A stretch of DNA of 64,000 nt from JAPKZH01 sp963715635 (GTDB lineage: Bacteria > Acidobacteriota > Aminicenantia > Aminicenantales > UBA4085), in the NCBI GenBank assembly GCA_963715635.1, contig OY970261.1, positions 992,001-1,056,000 of the forward strand. Reading direction: 5' to 3'. The notes beneath the pieces were generated by a model that made no database searches, was not told the origin of the DNA, and saw nothing but the letters and a program-made list of their open reading frames with translations. A program made the position numbers and the translations under genes. This document shows positions 1 to 8,583 of this stretch, one piece after another. Within the stretch, counting starts at the first letter, position 1; the number at the start of each line of letters is the position of its first letter.

Positions 1-788
1 ACGGGGAGCCCTTCTCGAAACAAGAAATTGCCTTGATTTCGAGCTTTCTTCCCCAAACGGGCATTGCCCTGGAAAACGCCCTTCTTTTTAAAGAGCAGCG
101 GGAACGGTTCCGCAGGATGTCCCGGGCGGACAAGCTGGCGACGATCGGAGAGCTTGCCGCCGGCGCGGCCCACGAGATCCGAAACCCACTGACCGCCATC
201 AAATCTTCTCTCCAATACCTGGAATCCAAGGGAGCGGATGAGACATCCAAGAAGCTGTTGGCTTCCGCGATCCAGGAGACGCGGCGGATCGACGAGATCG
301 TTTCGGCACTGCTCTCTTTTTCCAGGCCGTCCGAGATTCATAAGGTCAGACACGACCTCCGGGAGACGCTCGAGGAAAGCCTGGAGCTGATTTCGTTCCA
401 GGCAAAAACCCAGAATGTCCATATCGTCAAGGATTTCTTGGACGCCCCATTGCCCGTGCAAGGGGACAAATCGCAGCTCAAACAACTCTTCCTCAACATT
501 TTCCTCAATTCCATCCAGGCTATGCAGGCCGGGGGTGAGATGAAAGTGGAGGCGTTGCTCAAGGACGGCCGGAAAGCCGTGGTAGCCGTTTCGGATACGG
601 GCGAGGGCATTCCCGAAGAAAACCTGGACCGGATTTTCGACCCGTTTTTCACCACAAAAAAAGGCGGCACGGGCCTCGGCCTTTCCATCTGCTACAATAT
701 CGTCAAGTCCCACCAGGGCGAAATCGAAGTCAAGAGTAGGGCGGGGCAGGGGACGACGACTCTAATCAGTCTCCCGGCGCTCTACTGA
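1..788 (+). CDS. sensor histidine kinase, 5'-truncated by window edge
   Basis: This is the C-terminal part of a two-component sensor kinase that autophosphorylates and passes phosphate to the regulator encoded 11 bases downstream. The frame is open to the window edge. The first visible residues (EPFSKQEIALISSF) look like the last helix of a GAF sensor domain. Then comes a HisKA domain with the H-box AAHEIRNPLTAIKSS (phospho-acceptor His), followed by HATPase_c with N-box LFLNIFLNSIQAM, the G1 region SDTGEGIPEENLDRIFDPFF and the G2 region GTGLGLSICYNIV. No transmembrane segment is visible in the retained part. The family call is firm; the signal is unknown because the sensor portion is outside the window. 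Confidence 0.93.
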   Translation, partial: GEPFSKQEIALISSFLPQTGIALENALLFKEQRERFRRMSRADKLATIGELAAGAAHEIRNPLTAIKSSLQYLESKGADETSKKLLASAIQETRRIDEIVSALLSFSRPSEIHKVRHDLRETLEESLELISFQAKTQNVHIVKDFLDAPLPVQGDKSQLKQLFLNIFLNSIQAMQAGGEMKVEALLKDGRKAVVAVSDTGEGIPEENLDRIFDPFFTTKKGGTGLGLSICYNIVKSHQGEIEVKSRAGQGTTTLISLPALY

Positions 789-799
789 TAAGGTCAGCC

Positions 800-2200
800 A
801 TGAAAAATAAGGTCCTCGTTCTCGACGACGAAAAAAACATCCGGGATATTTTCACGCTCCTGCTCCAGGAAAACGGCTATATTGTGGAACCGGCGGCGAA
901 CGGCGCCGAGGCGCTCGAGAGGGCCAAAACCTTCGAGCCCGATATCCTTCTTCTGGATATGAATCTTCCCGATATTCCCGGCATGGAGGTTTTGTCCCGC
1001 TTCGAGCGCCTTCACCCCAAATGCCAAATCTTGATCATCACCGCCTACGGAACCATCAAGAGCGCCGTCGAAGCAACCAAGCTGGGGGCGTATGCGTATC
1101 TCGAGAAACCGGTTGACAACGACGAACTCCTGCTCATGATTTCCCGGGCCCTCAAGGTCAAGACGCTTGAAGCAGAGGTCGAAGATCTAAAAACCGAGCT
1201 GACGTCCCGCTACCGTTTCGCCAACATCGTCGGCACCAGCGCGAGAATGAATTCTGTTTTCCAGTTGATGCACCGGCTCGCCCGGGTCGAAGGCACGGTC
1301 TTGATCACGGGCGAGAGCGGGACGGGCAAGGAGCTCGTAGCCAGGGCCATCCATTTTAACGGCCTCAGAAAAGACGGCCCGTTCGTGGTGGTCAATTGTG
1401 GAGCAATCCCGCGCGACTTGATCGAATCCGAATTCTTCGGGCACAGCAAAGGGGCGTTTACGGACGCCAAGTGGGAAAAAACCGGGAAGTTCGAGCTTGC
1501 CCAGAGGGGAACAATTTTCCTGGACGAAGTCGCCGAACTATCCTACGATGCCCAGGTCAAGTTATTGCGAGCTCTTGGAGAAAAGGAGATCGTCAAAGTG
1601 GGAGGGACGAAGACGATCCCCGTTGATGTCCGGGTCATCGCGGCCACGAACAAGAAGCTGGATGAGGAGGTGAAAAAAGGCCACTTCCGTGAAGACCTCT
1701 ATTTCCGGCTTGCCGTCCTTTCCCTCTATCTTCCGCCGCTCAGGGAGCGAACGGAAGACATCCCCCTTCTCTGCGAACATTTTCTGAAAAAGTACAGCGG
1801 CGAATTGAAAAAGGAGATCAAAGGCATATCCGAAGAAGCCCTGGAGTCCCTGCGCCGCTACGCCTGGCCCGGAAATGTCCGGGAACTCGAGAACGTCATC
1901 TACGAGTCGATGGTCTTGTGTGACGGCATATGGCTGGATGAAAATTGCCTTCCCTTGCGGATTAAGAGCGGTGTTCTCACCACGCTGGCGGACGAAGACC
2001 GCGGCTTTGGTCAAGCAATGCCGAATATCGAAAACAGCCTGAGGAGAACGGCACTCCAGGCGGCCGAAAATGCGGAAAAGGCCCTGATCGAAAAAGCGTT
2101 GCGGGAGGCGGGCGGCAACAAAACTCTGGCCGCGAAGGCTCTGGGCGTCAGCCGCAAGACCCTCTTCAATAAAATAAAAGCCCTCCGCATCCCAGGCTAA
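800..2200 (+). CDS. sigma54-dependent response regulator, NtrC type
   Basis: Transcription activator, presumably the partner of the kinase just upstream. It has an N-terminal receiver domain with phospho-acceptor Asp in LLLDMNLPDIPG and the conserved Lys in AYLEKPVD. A central AAA+ domain carries Walker A GESGTGKE and a Walker B-type TIFLDEVAEL. A C-terminal Fis-type helix-turn-helix ends the protein (NKTLAAKALGVSRKTLFNKI). The full length of 466 residues is normal for the family. The sigma54-contact loop reads GAFTDA rather than the canonical GAFTGA. Targets are unknown; no clear -24/-12 promoter was identified next to it. Confidence 0.95.
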   Translation: MKNKVLVLDDEKNIRDIFTLLLQENGYIVEPAANGAEALERAKTFEPDILLLDMNLPDIPGMEVLSRFERLHPKCQILIITAYGTIKSAVEATKLGAYAYLEKPVDNDELLLMISRALKVKTLEAEVEDLKTELTSRYRFANIVGTSARMNSVFQLMHRLARVEGTVLITGESGTGKELVARAIHFNGLRKDGPFVVVNCGAIPRDLIESEFFGHSKGAFTDAKWEKTGKFELAQRGTIFLDEVAELSYDAQVKLLRALGEKEIVKVGGTKTIPVDVRVIAATNKKLDEEVKKGHFREDLYFRLAVLSLYLPPLRERTEDIPLLCEHFLKKYSGELKKEIKGISEEALESLRRYAWPGNVRELENVIYESMVLCDGIWLDENCLPLRIKSGVLTTLADEDRGFGQAMPNIENSLRRTALQAAENAEKALIEKALREAGGNKTLAAKALGVSRKTLFNKIKALRIPG

Positions 2201-2217
2201 AAAAACCCCCGGCCCCC

Positions 2218-2280
2218 GGGGTCAAACCTACTCATTACGCACATTCCCCTGGAAAATAACGCACAACGAGTAGGTTTGAC
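2218..2280. repeat. palindromic GGGGTCAAA repeat, copy 1
   Basis: An imperfect inverted repeat: left arm GGGGTCAAACCTACTCATTA, right arm reading ACGAGTAGGTTTGAC, separated by an asymmetric centre containing CCCCTGGAAAATA. The same arms recur at 3603-3667, 36351-36440 and 39399-39556. It lies directly after the regulator gene, so it could also act as a 3' hairpin of that transcript. Confidence 0.85.
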
Positions 2281-2301
2281 CGGGGCTTAAATTCTCCCGA
2301 A

Positions 2302-2715
2302 TTATTGCCTTGTGAATATGACTTCCAATATCAATTCAGACGTCCCTTGAGCAGTCGGATGTTCCATCCTCAAGACGACCTTATCTGGCCCCTCATTTGT
2401 GAAAGTCTGGATAATTAACGTATCGTGCCAGCTTAAAAACAAAGTTTTATCATTAATGAAGTTACAGCTTGCGGTCATAAAATGGCCCGTATTTTCGAAC
2501 CACCAATATCGATAAATCTTCGCTTTTTCGTCCCAGGCAAAAATCCCGTGGGCTTCTCCCCCTGAACTTGTGGCGTAATCAAAATAAACATATTTGCTAT
2601 TGAGCGCTCTTTGAATCGTTCCAAACCCCCGGTCTGACCCCGCTTCACTGAAGGCGCTCTTAGGAATTCTATATTCTAGCTCCCAATTTCCCAATAAGAA
2701 CTCAAATTTCTCCAT
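2302..2715 (-). CDS. small DUF1579-like protein
   Basis: A 137-residue protein with no signal peptide or membrane segment. It opens with FEFLLGNWELEYRIP, the pattern (leading LxGxW) seen in DUF1579/lipocalin-like small beta-barrel proteins. The rest alternates short beta strands with many aromatic residues (YRYWWFENTGHF). Upstream of the start there is only AT-rich sequence and a weak ribosome site, so the start rests on the family-like N-terminus. It is single, convergent with the regulator gene and flanked by repeats. The function is unknown. Confidence 0.6.
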   Translation of the reverse strand: MEKFEFLLGNWELEYRIPKSAFSEAGSDRGFGTIQRALNSKYVYFDYATSSGGEAHGIFAWDEKAKIYRYWWFENTGHFMTASCNFINDKTLFLSWHDTLIIQTFTNEGPDKVVLRMEHPTAQGTSELILEVIFTRQ

Positions 2716-2869
2716 AGGGTCTTTTTATTATTAAAACACATGTCCCCTTCCTGGGACAGGAACTAGGCCGCGTTCTCCCAAGGAAGAATTGGCATGAAGG
2801 TTGCTGATGTCTTAAGGAAAGGCTGATTTATATAAAGTAAAACGGCTTCATAAAGAAGCGGAGGAAAGG

Positions 2870-3589
2870 ATGAAAAACATCAGGTCACTAGGTTCGTTGA
2901 GTTTGATCATTTTTTTATTTTTCGGCACGGTTCCCGCCTTCTCCCAAGAAAAGTTTCAGGCCGGAGGCTATTTCACGCTTGGATTTCCCCAGGCTGAGTT
3001 CAGGGAGAATATCGACAAAACAGGCCTTGGCGGAAATTTTTATTTTGCTTATCGCTTCCCCCAAAGCGTTCTCTCGGCCGGAGTCGCGTTTGGTTTTTTG
3101 ATCTATGGCCATGAGACACGCACAGAGCCTCTCAGTTCTACGATTCCTGATCTGATCGTTAACGTCAGGACGACGAACTCTATCCTTCTTTGCCATCTAT
3201 TTCTCCGAATCCAGCCGCTCCGGGGGAACTTCAGGCCATACTTGGACGGCTTGCTCGGATTCAACTATTTGTCGACGGACACTTCCATTGGTGGCCATGA
3301 CGGTTGGGAGGACGACAGCCTCAGCTCGAATAATTACAACGATATTGCTTTTAGCTACGGGCTCGGCGGGGGAGCCATGGTGAGCCTTGTCGAGATCAGG
3401 AGAGCAAGACGCGGCCCGCGCGTCTTCTCAATGGACCTTGATATCGGTGCCCGCTACCTCAAGGGAGGGGAGGCCGAGTATCTGAAGAAAGGTTCAATCC
3501 ATCGCGAGGACGGAATTGTCACTTATGGCGTCTATCGTTCCAAGACCGATCTTCTCCATGCCTATCTTGGCCTCAGCTTCAGTTTCTGA
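2870..3589 (+). CDS. predicted outer-membrane beta-barrel protein
   Basis: A 239-residue exported protein. Residues 1-25 form a signal peptide ending in PAFSQ, with a strong ribosome site (GGAGG) 7 bases before the ATG. The mature part alternates polar and hydrophobic residues in short strands (GGNFYFAYRF, SYGLGGGAMVSL, HAYLGLSFSF) and ends in Phe, as outer-membrane barrels typically do. The size fits an eight-stranded OmpA/OmpW-like barrel. It is alone between two palindromic repeats. The specific role cannot be told from sequence. Confidence 0.7.
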   Translation: MKNIRSLGSLSLIIFLFFGTVPAFSQEKFQAGGYFTLGFPQAEFRENIDKTGLGGNFYFAYRFPQSVLSAGVAFGFLIYGHETRTEPLSSTIPDLIVNVRTTNSILLCHLFLRIQPLRGNFRPYLDGLLGFNYLSTDTSIGGHDGWEDDSLSSNNYNDIAFSYGLGGGAMVSLVEIRRARRGPRVFSMDLDIGARYLKGGEAEYLKKGSIHREDGIVTYGVYRSKTDLLHAYLGLSFSF

Positions 3590-3602
3590 TTAGGAAAAAA
3601 CA

Positions 3603-3667
3603 GGGTCAAACCTACTCGTTACGCATTATTTTCCAGGGAAAGGTGCGTAACGAGTAGGTTTGACCCC
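3603..3667. repeat. palindromic GGGGTCAAA repeat, copy 2
   Basis: Near-perfect hairpin: GGGTCAAACCTACTCGTTAC at the left and its reverse complement at the right, arms of about 23 bases. The centre (TTATTTTCCAGGGAAAGG) is the reverse complement of the centre of the copy at 2218, so the two copies are inserted in opposite orientation. It lies between convergent genes ending at 3589 and 3679. Confidence 0.88.
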
Positions 3668-3678
3668 AAAAATTTATC

Positions 3679-4731
3679 TTATTTTTTGATCTCTTCGGGC
3701 TTCTTGGATTCTTCCTGCTTCTGTCCCTGTTTTTCTTTTTCGCCCGCCAGTTTGCTTTCCACCTGTTTTTGGGCTTCCTGGCTCAGCTTGTCTAAAAGAT
3801 CCTGCGGAATGTTGGCGTAGATTTTGACAAAGTCGGCGGACGAGGTAATCTCGATCTTGTTCATCAGTTCGCCCACCTCGGGCTTCTGCGAGCCGGCCAA
3901 TCCGCCTAGGCCTTTCAGTCCGTTCAAGAAATCCGCCACCTCTTTGTTTTTCTTTTCGTCGGTGCCGACGGCCTTGATCTCGGCTTCGAGGCCTTTGTTT
4001 TTATAGTCGAAGTAGAGGGACAGGGATTTGATGAACTGAAGGTTGCTCAGGAACGGATTCCCCTCTGCCATGGTCTTCATCTGGTCGGGCGGTAGCAGGA
4101 AGGCGCTCCAGAGCATGGCCTTTCTATTGACGCCTTTGATGAGGGCCATCATCTCTTTGTTCTTAACGACGCTTTCGGCCTTTTTCTTGACGATATCGAC
4201 GACGGCCTGGACTTCTTTTTCCGGGCCGATGAGGATATTGGATTCATCCAGGAAAGCGCCGAAGACCCGTTTTTCGCCCTCTTTGGGGCTCGAAAACATG
4301 GCAATTCCTTCGTAGGTTTTTTCTTCCAGGTTGGATTCCTGCTTCTTGATGGCAGCCAGCAATTTGTCTTTGTTGTACTTCAGGTTCACAACGCCCACAG
4401 CCGAGCTGGCATTTTGTTTCATTTCTGCGGAGACGCCGACGCCGACCGCGACAAAAAAGACGTCTTTCTGGGGGTCAACCCCGATTTCGTTGATGATTTC
4501 CTGGTATTTCTGGTATTCCTTGTTTTCTTTGATCATTTTTTGGGCGATATCCGTCGTCATAGCCCTGTGGATATCCACCACGACCACTCCCCCGGAATTC
4601 TTGGGAAGGAGCGTCAGCATATCGTCCGCTGTCGCAGAGCCGGCTTTGGGGATGGATGGTTTCTTGCTGCATGCGGAGAACACGGAAAGGATGAGAAGGA
4701 AGGATAATCCTAGGATTGCGAATTTTTTCAT
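3679..4731 (-). CDS. predicted lipoprotein, DUF3352-like
   Basis: A 350-residue protein with a lipoprotein signal: basic start MKKF, a hydrophobic core, and lipobox LSVFSACSKK with the lipidated Cys at residue 20. The mature start (LTLLPKNSGGVVVVDIHRAM) resembles the DUF3352 pattern in which the protein opens with an ability-to-persist LP-x-D strand. The C-terminus is low-complexity, rich in Lys, Glu and Gln (from about residue 320). It is transcribed divergently from the M24 peptidase gene at 4914. Probably membrane-anchored and periplasmic; function unknown. Confidence 0.65.
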   Translation of the reverse strand: MKKFAILGLSFLLILSVFSACSKKPSIPKAGSATADDMLTLLPKNSGGVVVVDIHRAMTTDIAQKMIKENKEYQKYQEIINEIGVDPQKDVFFVAVGVGVSAEMKQNASSAVGVVNLKYNKDKLLAAIKKQESNLEEKTYEGIAMFSSPKEGEKRVFGAFLDESNILIGPEKEVQAVVDIVKKKAESVVKNKEMMALIKGVNRKAMLWSAFLLPPDQMKTMAEGNPFLSNLQFIKSLSLYFDYKNKGLEAEIKAVGTDEKKNKEVADFLNGLKGLGGLAGSQKPEVGELMNKIEITSSADFVKIYANIPQDLLDKLSQEAQKQVESKLAGEKEKQGQKQEESKKPEEIKK

Positions 4732-5238
4732 AAAACACCTCCTTTGGGATATACGAAATGTCTTCCGTAAAGGTTCATCTCGAAATGACTATATCACAAG
4801 ACAATCCGCAAGTAAAAGAGTCGGGTGGATCTCTCCCCTTGTCAAAAAGTTTTCATTTATTATATAAGAAGGAATCATGAGACAGGCTCTTCCCGAGAGC
4901 GCACGGAGGGAAAATGATATCTCGTCGTAAATCTTGGATTTCTGTCTTTTTCGCGATTGGTTTGTTTTTGGCGTTCTTGTCGCCGTTGGTCGGGGCGCAG
5001 GAAGAGGCCCCCTCGGTTTTGGGGATGAAGGACAGGGCCGAGGTTTTTGACAGCTGGCTCCGGATGCGCCTGGACAATGTGCTCCCAGAAATCATGCGCC
5101 GCGAAAATATCGACATGTGGGTCGTCATCTGCCGCGAATATAACGAGGACCCGGTTTATCTAACGCTCGTGCCCTCAACGTCCATGTCCGCAAGACGGCT
5201 GAGCATGCTTGTTTTTTACGACAAAGGCAAGGAGGGTA

Positions 5239-5243
5239 TCGAA
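5239..5243. repeat. target-site duplication TCGAA, left copy
   Basis: The five bases TCGAA directly outside the left inverted repeat match TCGAA at 6849-6853 directly outside the right one. A 5-base duplication is consistent with IS1380-family transposition, and its removal restores the host reading frame exactly. Confidence 0.9.
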
Positions 5244-5449
5244 CCCGAAATTGCCGATAGGATAATTTTGGGAAAAGGAATTGCTTCAAGGGAAACCTCC
5301 GGAAGGTGATGAAAGGCTAAAATCTTCAAAACGGAAACGCTGCTGTTCGCGATTTGACTTGGTGTTGGCGAAAGGCGGGCATTTTAGGAGAGCTTCTCCC
5401 TGATAATCGTCGCTTTGATTTTATCCGAATAAAAACGGATTGCCCGCAG

Positions 5450-6733
5450 TTAGGAAAACGCCGCGCAGCGTTCCCGGATCTGAAGAAACACCCGGAGTTT
5501 TTCCCAGGACGCTGCGATCCGTAAGACAAGGCACCGGCCATGACGAACTAAACGGCCGGCGGTCTCCAGGAGCTGCCAGCGCAGCGTGGCCATCGTCTTG
5601 GGCCTCCACTCCGGATCCATAAACAGGAGCTTCTGGGCCTGAGTCAGGTTATACGCCAGGACTCCGATCGAAAACCACAGGGCATTGGCCGCAAAGTCGC
5701 CGCTGGTCATTTGCTCCATGCCAAACCCGATCTTCAGTTCCTTGATGAGGTTCTCGACTTGGCCTCTTTGGTTATGGAACCAGACCACTCCTTCCGGGGA
5801 CAGATCGTCCCTGTTGGTGGCGATCACATAGTAACGATAGCCGTTCGGCTCATAGAGCCGGAGCTGAGGTTCGCGCCAGCGCTGGACGACCAACCGGAAA
5901 GGTTCTTTGGCCTTGGTCATCATATGAATCCCCGTTCCAATCTCCCGGTCTGTCTTTTTTCCGTCCTCATCCAAGAGCGGCTTCCAGTCCCGAACAGTCG
6001 GGATAACTCCTTTCACGCCAGCATCTTGGTCGGCCGTGATCGTGAAGCCCAGGTCGTTTTTTTCACACTCATTGATGACAGGCGCCTGATAGAAGGCGCT
6101 ATCAGAACGAAGGCGTTTAATCTTAGGACAGAGCCGAAGACAACGCTTCAGAAACTTCAAGGCGTCGCTCTGGGCCGTGACGTTCCCTTCCCGAAACTCA
6201 TGGGTCAAACACACCCCGTTTTCCGCCAAGTACCCCAAGATCGGCTGATACCCTTTAACTTTCTTATACGTCCACTCCGCCTCCTTCTTCTCCGCTTCGA
6301 TCACTGTCGCGTCCACATCCAGCGTATACTCCGGCCTCGCTGTTCGTTTCCAGATCGTCTCCGCCGTCTCTTCCCCGACCTTCCTCATCGCCTTGATTCC
6401 GCCATTTGCTCCCGCTCTGGCCAACCAGTCCCCATACGTTGACAGCGACGGCATCCGCTCAAGCCCGATTAGAAGCCGCAGCGTTCTGTCCTCCCGAATC
6501 TCGCGGAGATCTTCGATATGCTGGCCGCCGCCTTCCATCATCAATAACAGCGGCTCAATATAGGACCACGCTTCATAGCCCCGGTTCGAGCCGGGCTTGG
6601 GAAAATACGCCTCGACCTTCCTTTTTACCTTGAAGGCATGGATGACTTCGGCAAACAGAGCCAGACCGCTTCGCGGCGTTATCAGCTCGTCAGTCAGTTC
6701 AATCTTGAATGGCAGGATGCCTTGCTGTATCAT
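5450..6733 (-). CDS. IS1380-family transposase
   Basis: A 427-residue DDE transposase that moves the surrounding element. The N-terminus (ITPRSGLALFAEVIHAF, then PGSNRGYEAWSYIEPLLLM) and the following EDLREIREDRTLRLL are typical of IS1380. Catalytic-core candidates are Asp in LDVDATVIEAE, Asp in LRSDSAFY and Glu in RGQVENLIKELKIGF. The length matches the family and there is no frameshift. The ATG is preceded by GGAGGGCGAGAGT. A hairpin at 6757-6773 lies between the right end and the ribosome site and may limit expression from transcripts entering from outside. Confidence 0.95.
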   Translation of the reverse strand: MIQQGILPFKIELTDELITPRSGLALFAEVIHAFKVKRKVEAYFPKPGSNRGYEAWSYIEPLLLMMEGGGQHIEDLREIREDRTLRLLIGLERMPSLSTYGDWLARAGANGGIKAMRKVGEETAETIWKRTARPEYTLDVDATVIEAEKKEAEWTYKKVKGYQPILGYLAENGVCLTHEFREGNVTAQSDALKFLKRCLRLCPKIKRLRSDSAFYQAPVINECEKNDLGFTITADQDAGVKGVIPTVRDWKPLLDEDGKKTDREIGTGIHMMTKAKEPFRLVVQRWREPQLRLYEPNGYRYYVIATNRDDLSPEGVVWFHNQRGQVENLIKELKIGFGMEQMTSGDFAANALWFSIGVLAYNLTQAQKLLFMDPEWRPKTMATLRWQLLETAGRLVRHGRCLVLRIAASWEKLRVFLQIRERCAAFS

Positions 6734-6756
6734 ACTCTCGCCCTCCTGGTTAAGGT

Positions 6757-6773
6757 CTCACCCCCAGGGTGAG
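6757..6773. promoter_or_regulatory. hairpin inside the IS, upstream of transposase
   Basis: CTCACCC, loop CCA, GGGTGAG: a perfect 7-bp stem located 24-40 bases upstream of the transposase ATG. On the plus strand it is followed by TCTGTTTTT, so it could end plus-strand transcripts; on the minus strand it would fold in the leader of any read-through transposase mRNA. Confidence 0.5.
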
Positions 6774-6848
6774 TCTGTTTTTAGACCAAAAACACCTTAT
6801 ACCAGGAGTCTGTATCGTTCAATAGATTTTCCTATCGGCAATTTAGGG

Positions 6849-6853
6849 TCGAA
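6849..6853. repeat. target-site duplication TCGAA, right copy
   Basis: Right-hand partner of TCGAA at 5239-5243, immediately after the right inverted repeat. Confidence 0.9.
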
Positions 6854-7947
6854 CGGGTGACCGTCAGCCGCTACGGGATTAGCGATTTGTACAAGAGTGT
6901 TTGGGAGCCTGAGAAGATCGATCAGTGGAAAAGGCTGGCCGAGGTCATCAAAGACAGAAAGCCCAAAAAAATCGGCATCGACGAATCGAACACCTTTGTC
7001 TTCGGCGACGGCCTGTCCGCTTCGCACAAAGCCAAACTTGTCGAGGCGCTGGGCCCGGAATACGCAAAGCGCCTGCTGTCCGCGGAGCGCATCGCCGTCG
7101 GCTGGCTGGAACGAAGAACGCCCCAAGAGCTCGAAGTCTATCCCCAGATCGTGGCCATCGCCCACAAGATTATCGCCGATGCGTTCTCCAGAAATGTCAT
7201 CACGCCCGGTGTCACGACCACCGATGATGTGGTCTGGTGGATGAGAGAAAGGATCGCTGAGCTCAAGCTCGGGACCTGGTTCCAGCCGTCCATTTCTATC
7301 CAGAGGCCTAAAACGGGCGAGACGAAAGGCAGCCGGATCATCCACCGCGGTGACCTGCTGCATTGCGATATGGGGATCACGTATCTTGGGCTCAACACGG
7401 ACACCCAGGAGCATGCCTATGTCCTTCGCCAAGGAGAAGACGATGCGCCGAAAGGGCTTAGGGATGCCCTGGCCCAAGGAAATCGGCTGCAGGATATTTT
7501 TCTTGCGGAATTCAAGGAATTGAAGACGGGGAACGAAATATTGGCCGCGGCTTTGAAAAAAGCCAAGGACGAGGGATTGAAACCGAGCATTTATACGCAT
7601 CCGCTGGGCTTTCATGGACATGCCGCCGGCCCGACCATCGGCCTTTGGGATAAACAGGGCGGCGTCCCCGGGGAAGGTGATTACCCGCTCTTTTACGATA
7701 CCTGCTTTTCTATAGAGCTCAACATTAAAGCTTCCCTCCCTGAATGGGATAACCAGGACGTCCAGATCGCCCTCGAGGAAGATGCCGCGTTTACCCGGGC
7801 AGGCATCTTTTTTATCGACGGCCGTCAAACAAAATTCTTTTTAATCAAATAGATTTTTTAGAGAGCGAATCGGATGAGGCCCGCGGTGCGGAATCAAATC
7901 TTGGCAACCTCCTGCTCATTTTCTATAAAATAAGGCGAGGAGGAGTT

Positions 7948-8505
7948 TTGACGCTGACGCCTTTTCAACAGCTTGTCCGCGGCCGCCGCAGCATCCGCCG
8001 CTATCTAGACAGGCCTGTGGAGCGGGAAAAGCTCATGGCCTGTTTGGAGGCGGCGCGCCTAGCGCCTTCGGCCGAAAACGCCCAAGCCTGGAGATTCCTG
8101 GTCATCGACGATCCGGTCATCAAAGCCAAGTTCGCCGAGAAAGCGTTTTCCGGGATTTATTTTCCGACGAAATTTGCGGCCCAGGCGCCCGTGCTCATCC
8201 TTATCCTGGCCAAGTCGGACTTCATCGCCCATCGGATCGGAAAACAGATCCAGAAGGTTTCCTTCTTCCTGATCGATATCGGGATCGCGGGCGAACATCT
8301 CGTCCTTCAGGCAGAGGAGCTGGGGCTCGGGACTTGCTGGATCGGCTGGTTCCATATGGCGAAGGCGCGGAAATTCTTCAAGATTCCCCGCAAGTACAAA
8401 GTGGTGTCTCTCTTGGCCATGGGCTATTATGAGAAAAAACCGGCCGGGGAGAAGACACGGAAACCTCTCGAAGACATCGTCTGGTTCAATTCCTTCAAGG
8501 GCTGA
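7948..8505 (+). CDS. nitroreductase family protein
   Basis: A 185-residue FMN-dependent oxidoreductase of the nitroreductase fold. The N-terminus has the phosphate/FMN-binding RGRRSIRRYLDRPV and the family motif ARLAPSAENAQAWRF; near the C-terminus is LGLGTCWIGWF followed by VVSLLAMGYY. A TTG start at 7948 is chosen because GGCGAGGAGGAG lies just upstream and the first residues (LTPFQQLVRGRRS) fit the family. It follows the split peptidase gene by 95 bases. The substrate is not predictable. Confidence 0.88.
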   Translation: MTLTPFQQLVRGRRSIRRYLDRPVEREKLMACLEAARLAPSAENAQAWRFLVIDDPVIKAKFAEKAFSGIYFPTKFAAQAPVLILILAKSDFIAHRIGKQIQKVSFFLIDIGIAGEHLVLQAEELGLGTCWIGWFHMAKARKFFKIPRKYKVVSLLAMGYYEKKPAGEKTRKPLEDIVWFNSFKG

Positions 8506-8583
8506 TCATCGCCCCGCCGTTTCTGGTGGTCTGGCAAAATTTCCTGTTTTGTCATATATTCTTTGACCTTGAAGGACGCGCTG

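Larger units (their letters stand above)
5244..6848 (-). mobile_element. IS1380-family insertion sequence, complete, 1605 bp
   Basis: Bounded by 19-base terminal inverted repeats, CCCGAAATTGCCGATAGGA at 5244-5262 and TCCTATCGGCAATTTAGGG at 6830-6848, with one mismatch between them. It is flanked by TCGAA duplications and carries one transposase gene on the minus strand. Intact ends, direct duplications and an intact transposase all suggest a recent, possibly active, insertion. Confidence 0.95.
4914..7852 (+). pseudogene. M24 (Xaa-Pro aminopeptidase-like) gene interrupted by an IS1380-family element
   Basis: Two parts of one gene, 4914-5243 and 6854-7852, are separated by an insertion element. 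Removing the element and one copy of the TCGAA duplication restores an uninterrupted frame of 442 codons reading DKGKEGIE then RVTVSRYG across the junction. The N-terminal part has a signal peptide (about residues 1-28, ending LVGAQE) and the creatinase-N-like domain (NIDMWVVICREYNEDP). The C-terminal part is the pita-bread peptidase domain with metal-ligand regions LLHCDMGITYLGLNTD, HPLGFHGHAAGP and FSIELNIK. As it stands the first part runs into the element and stops at 5309; the second could only start at GTG 6857. The peptidase is probably inactive. Confidence 0.93.

Noticed and set aside
2218..2280. Simple terminator for the response regulator gene
   Set aside because: The same arms occur at three other unrelated places and in opposite orientation, and there is no T-run after the stem.
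4331..4867. Plus-strand frame of 178 codons opposite the lipoprotein gene
   Set aside because: Antisense shadow rich in Ser/Phe/Thr; the minus-strand frame has a lipobox and sensible composition.
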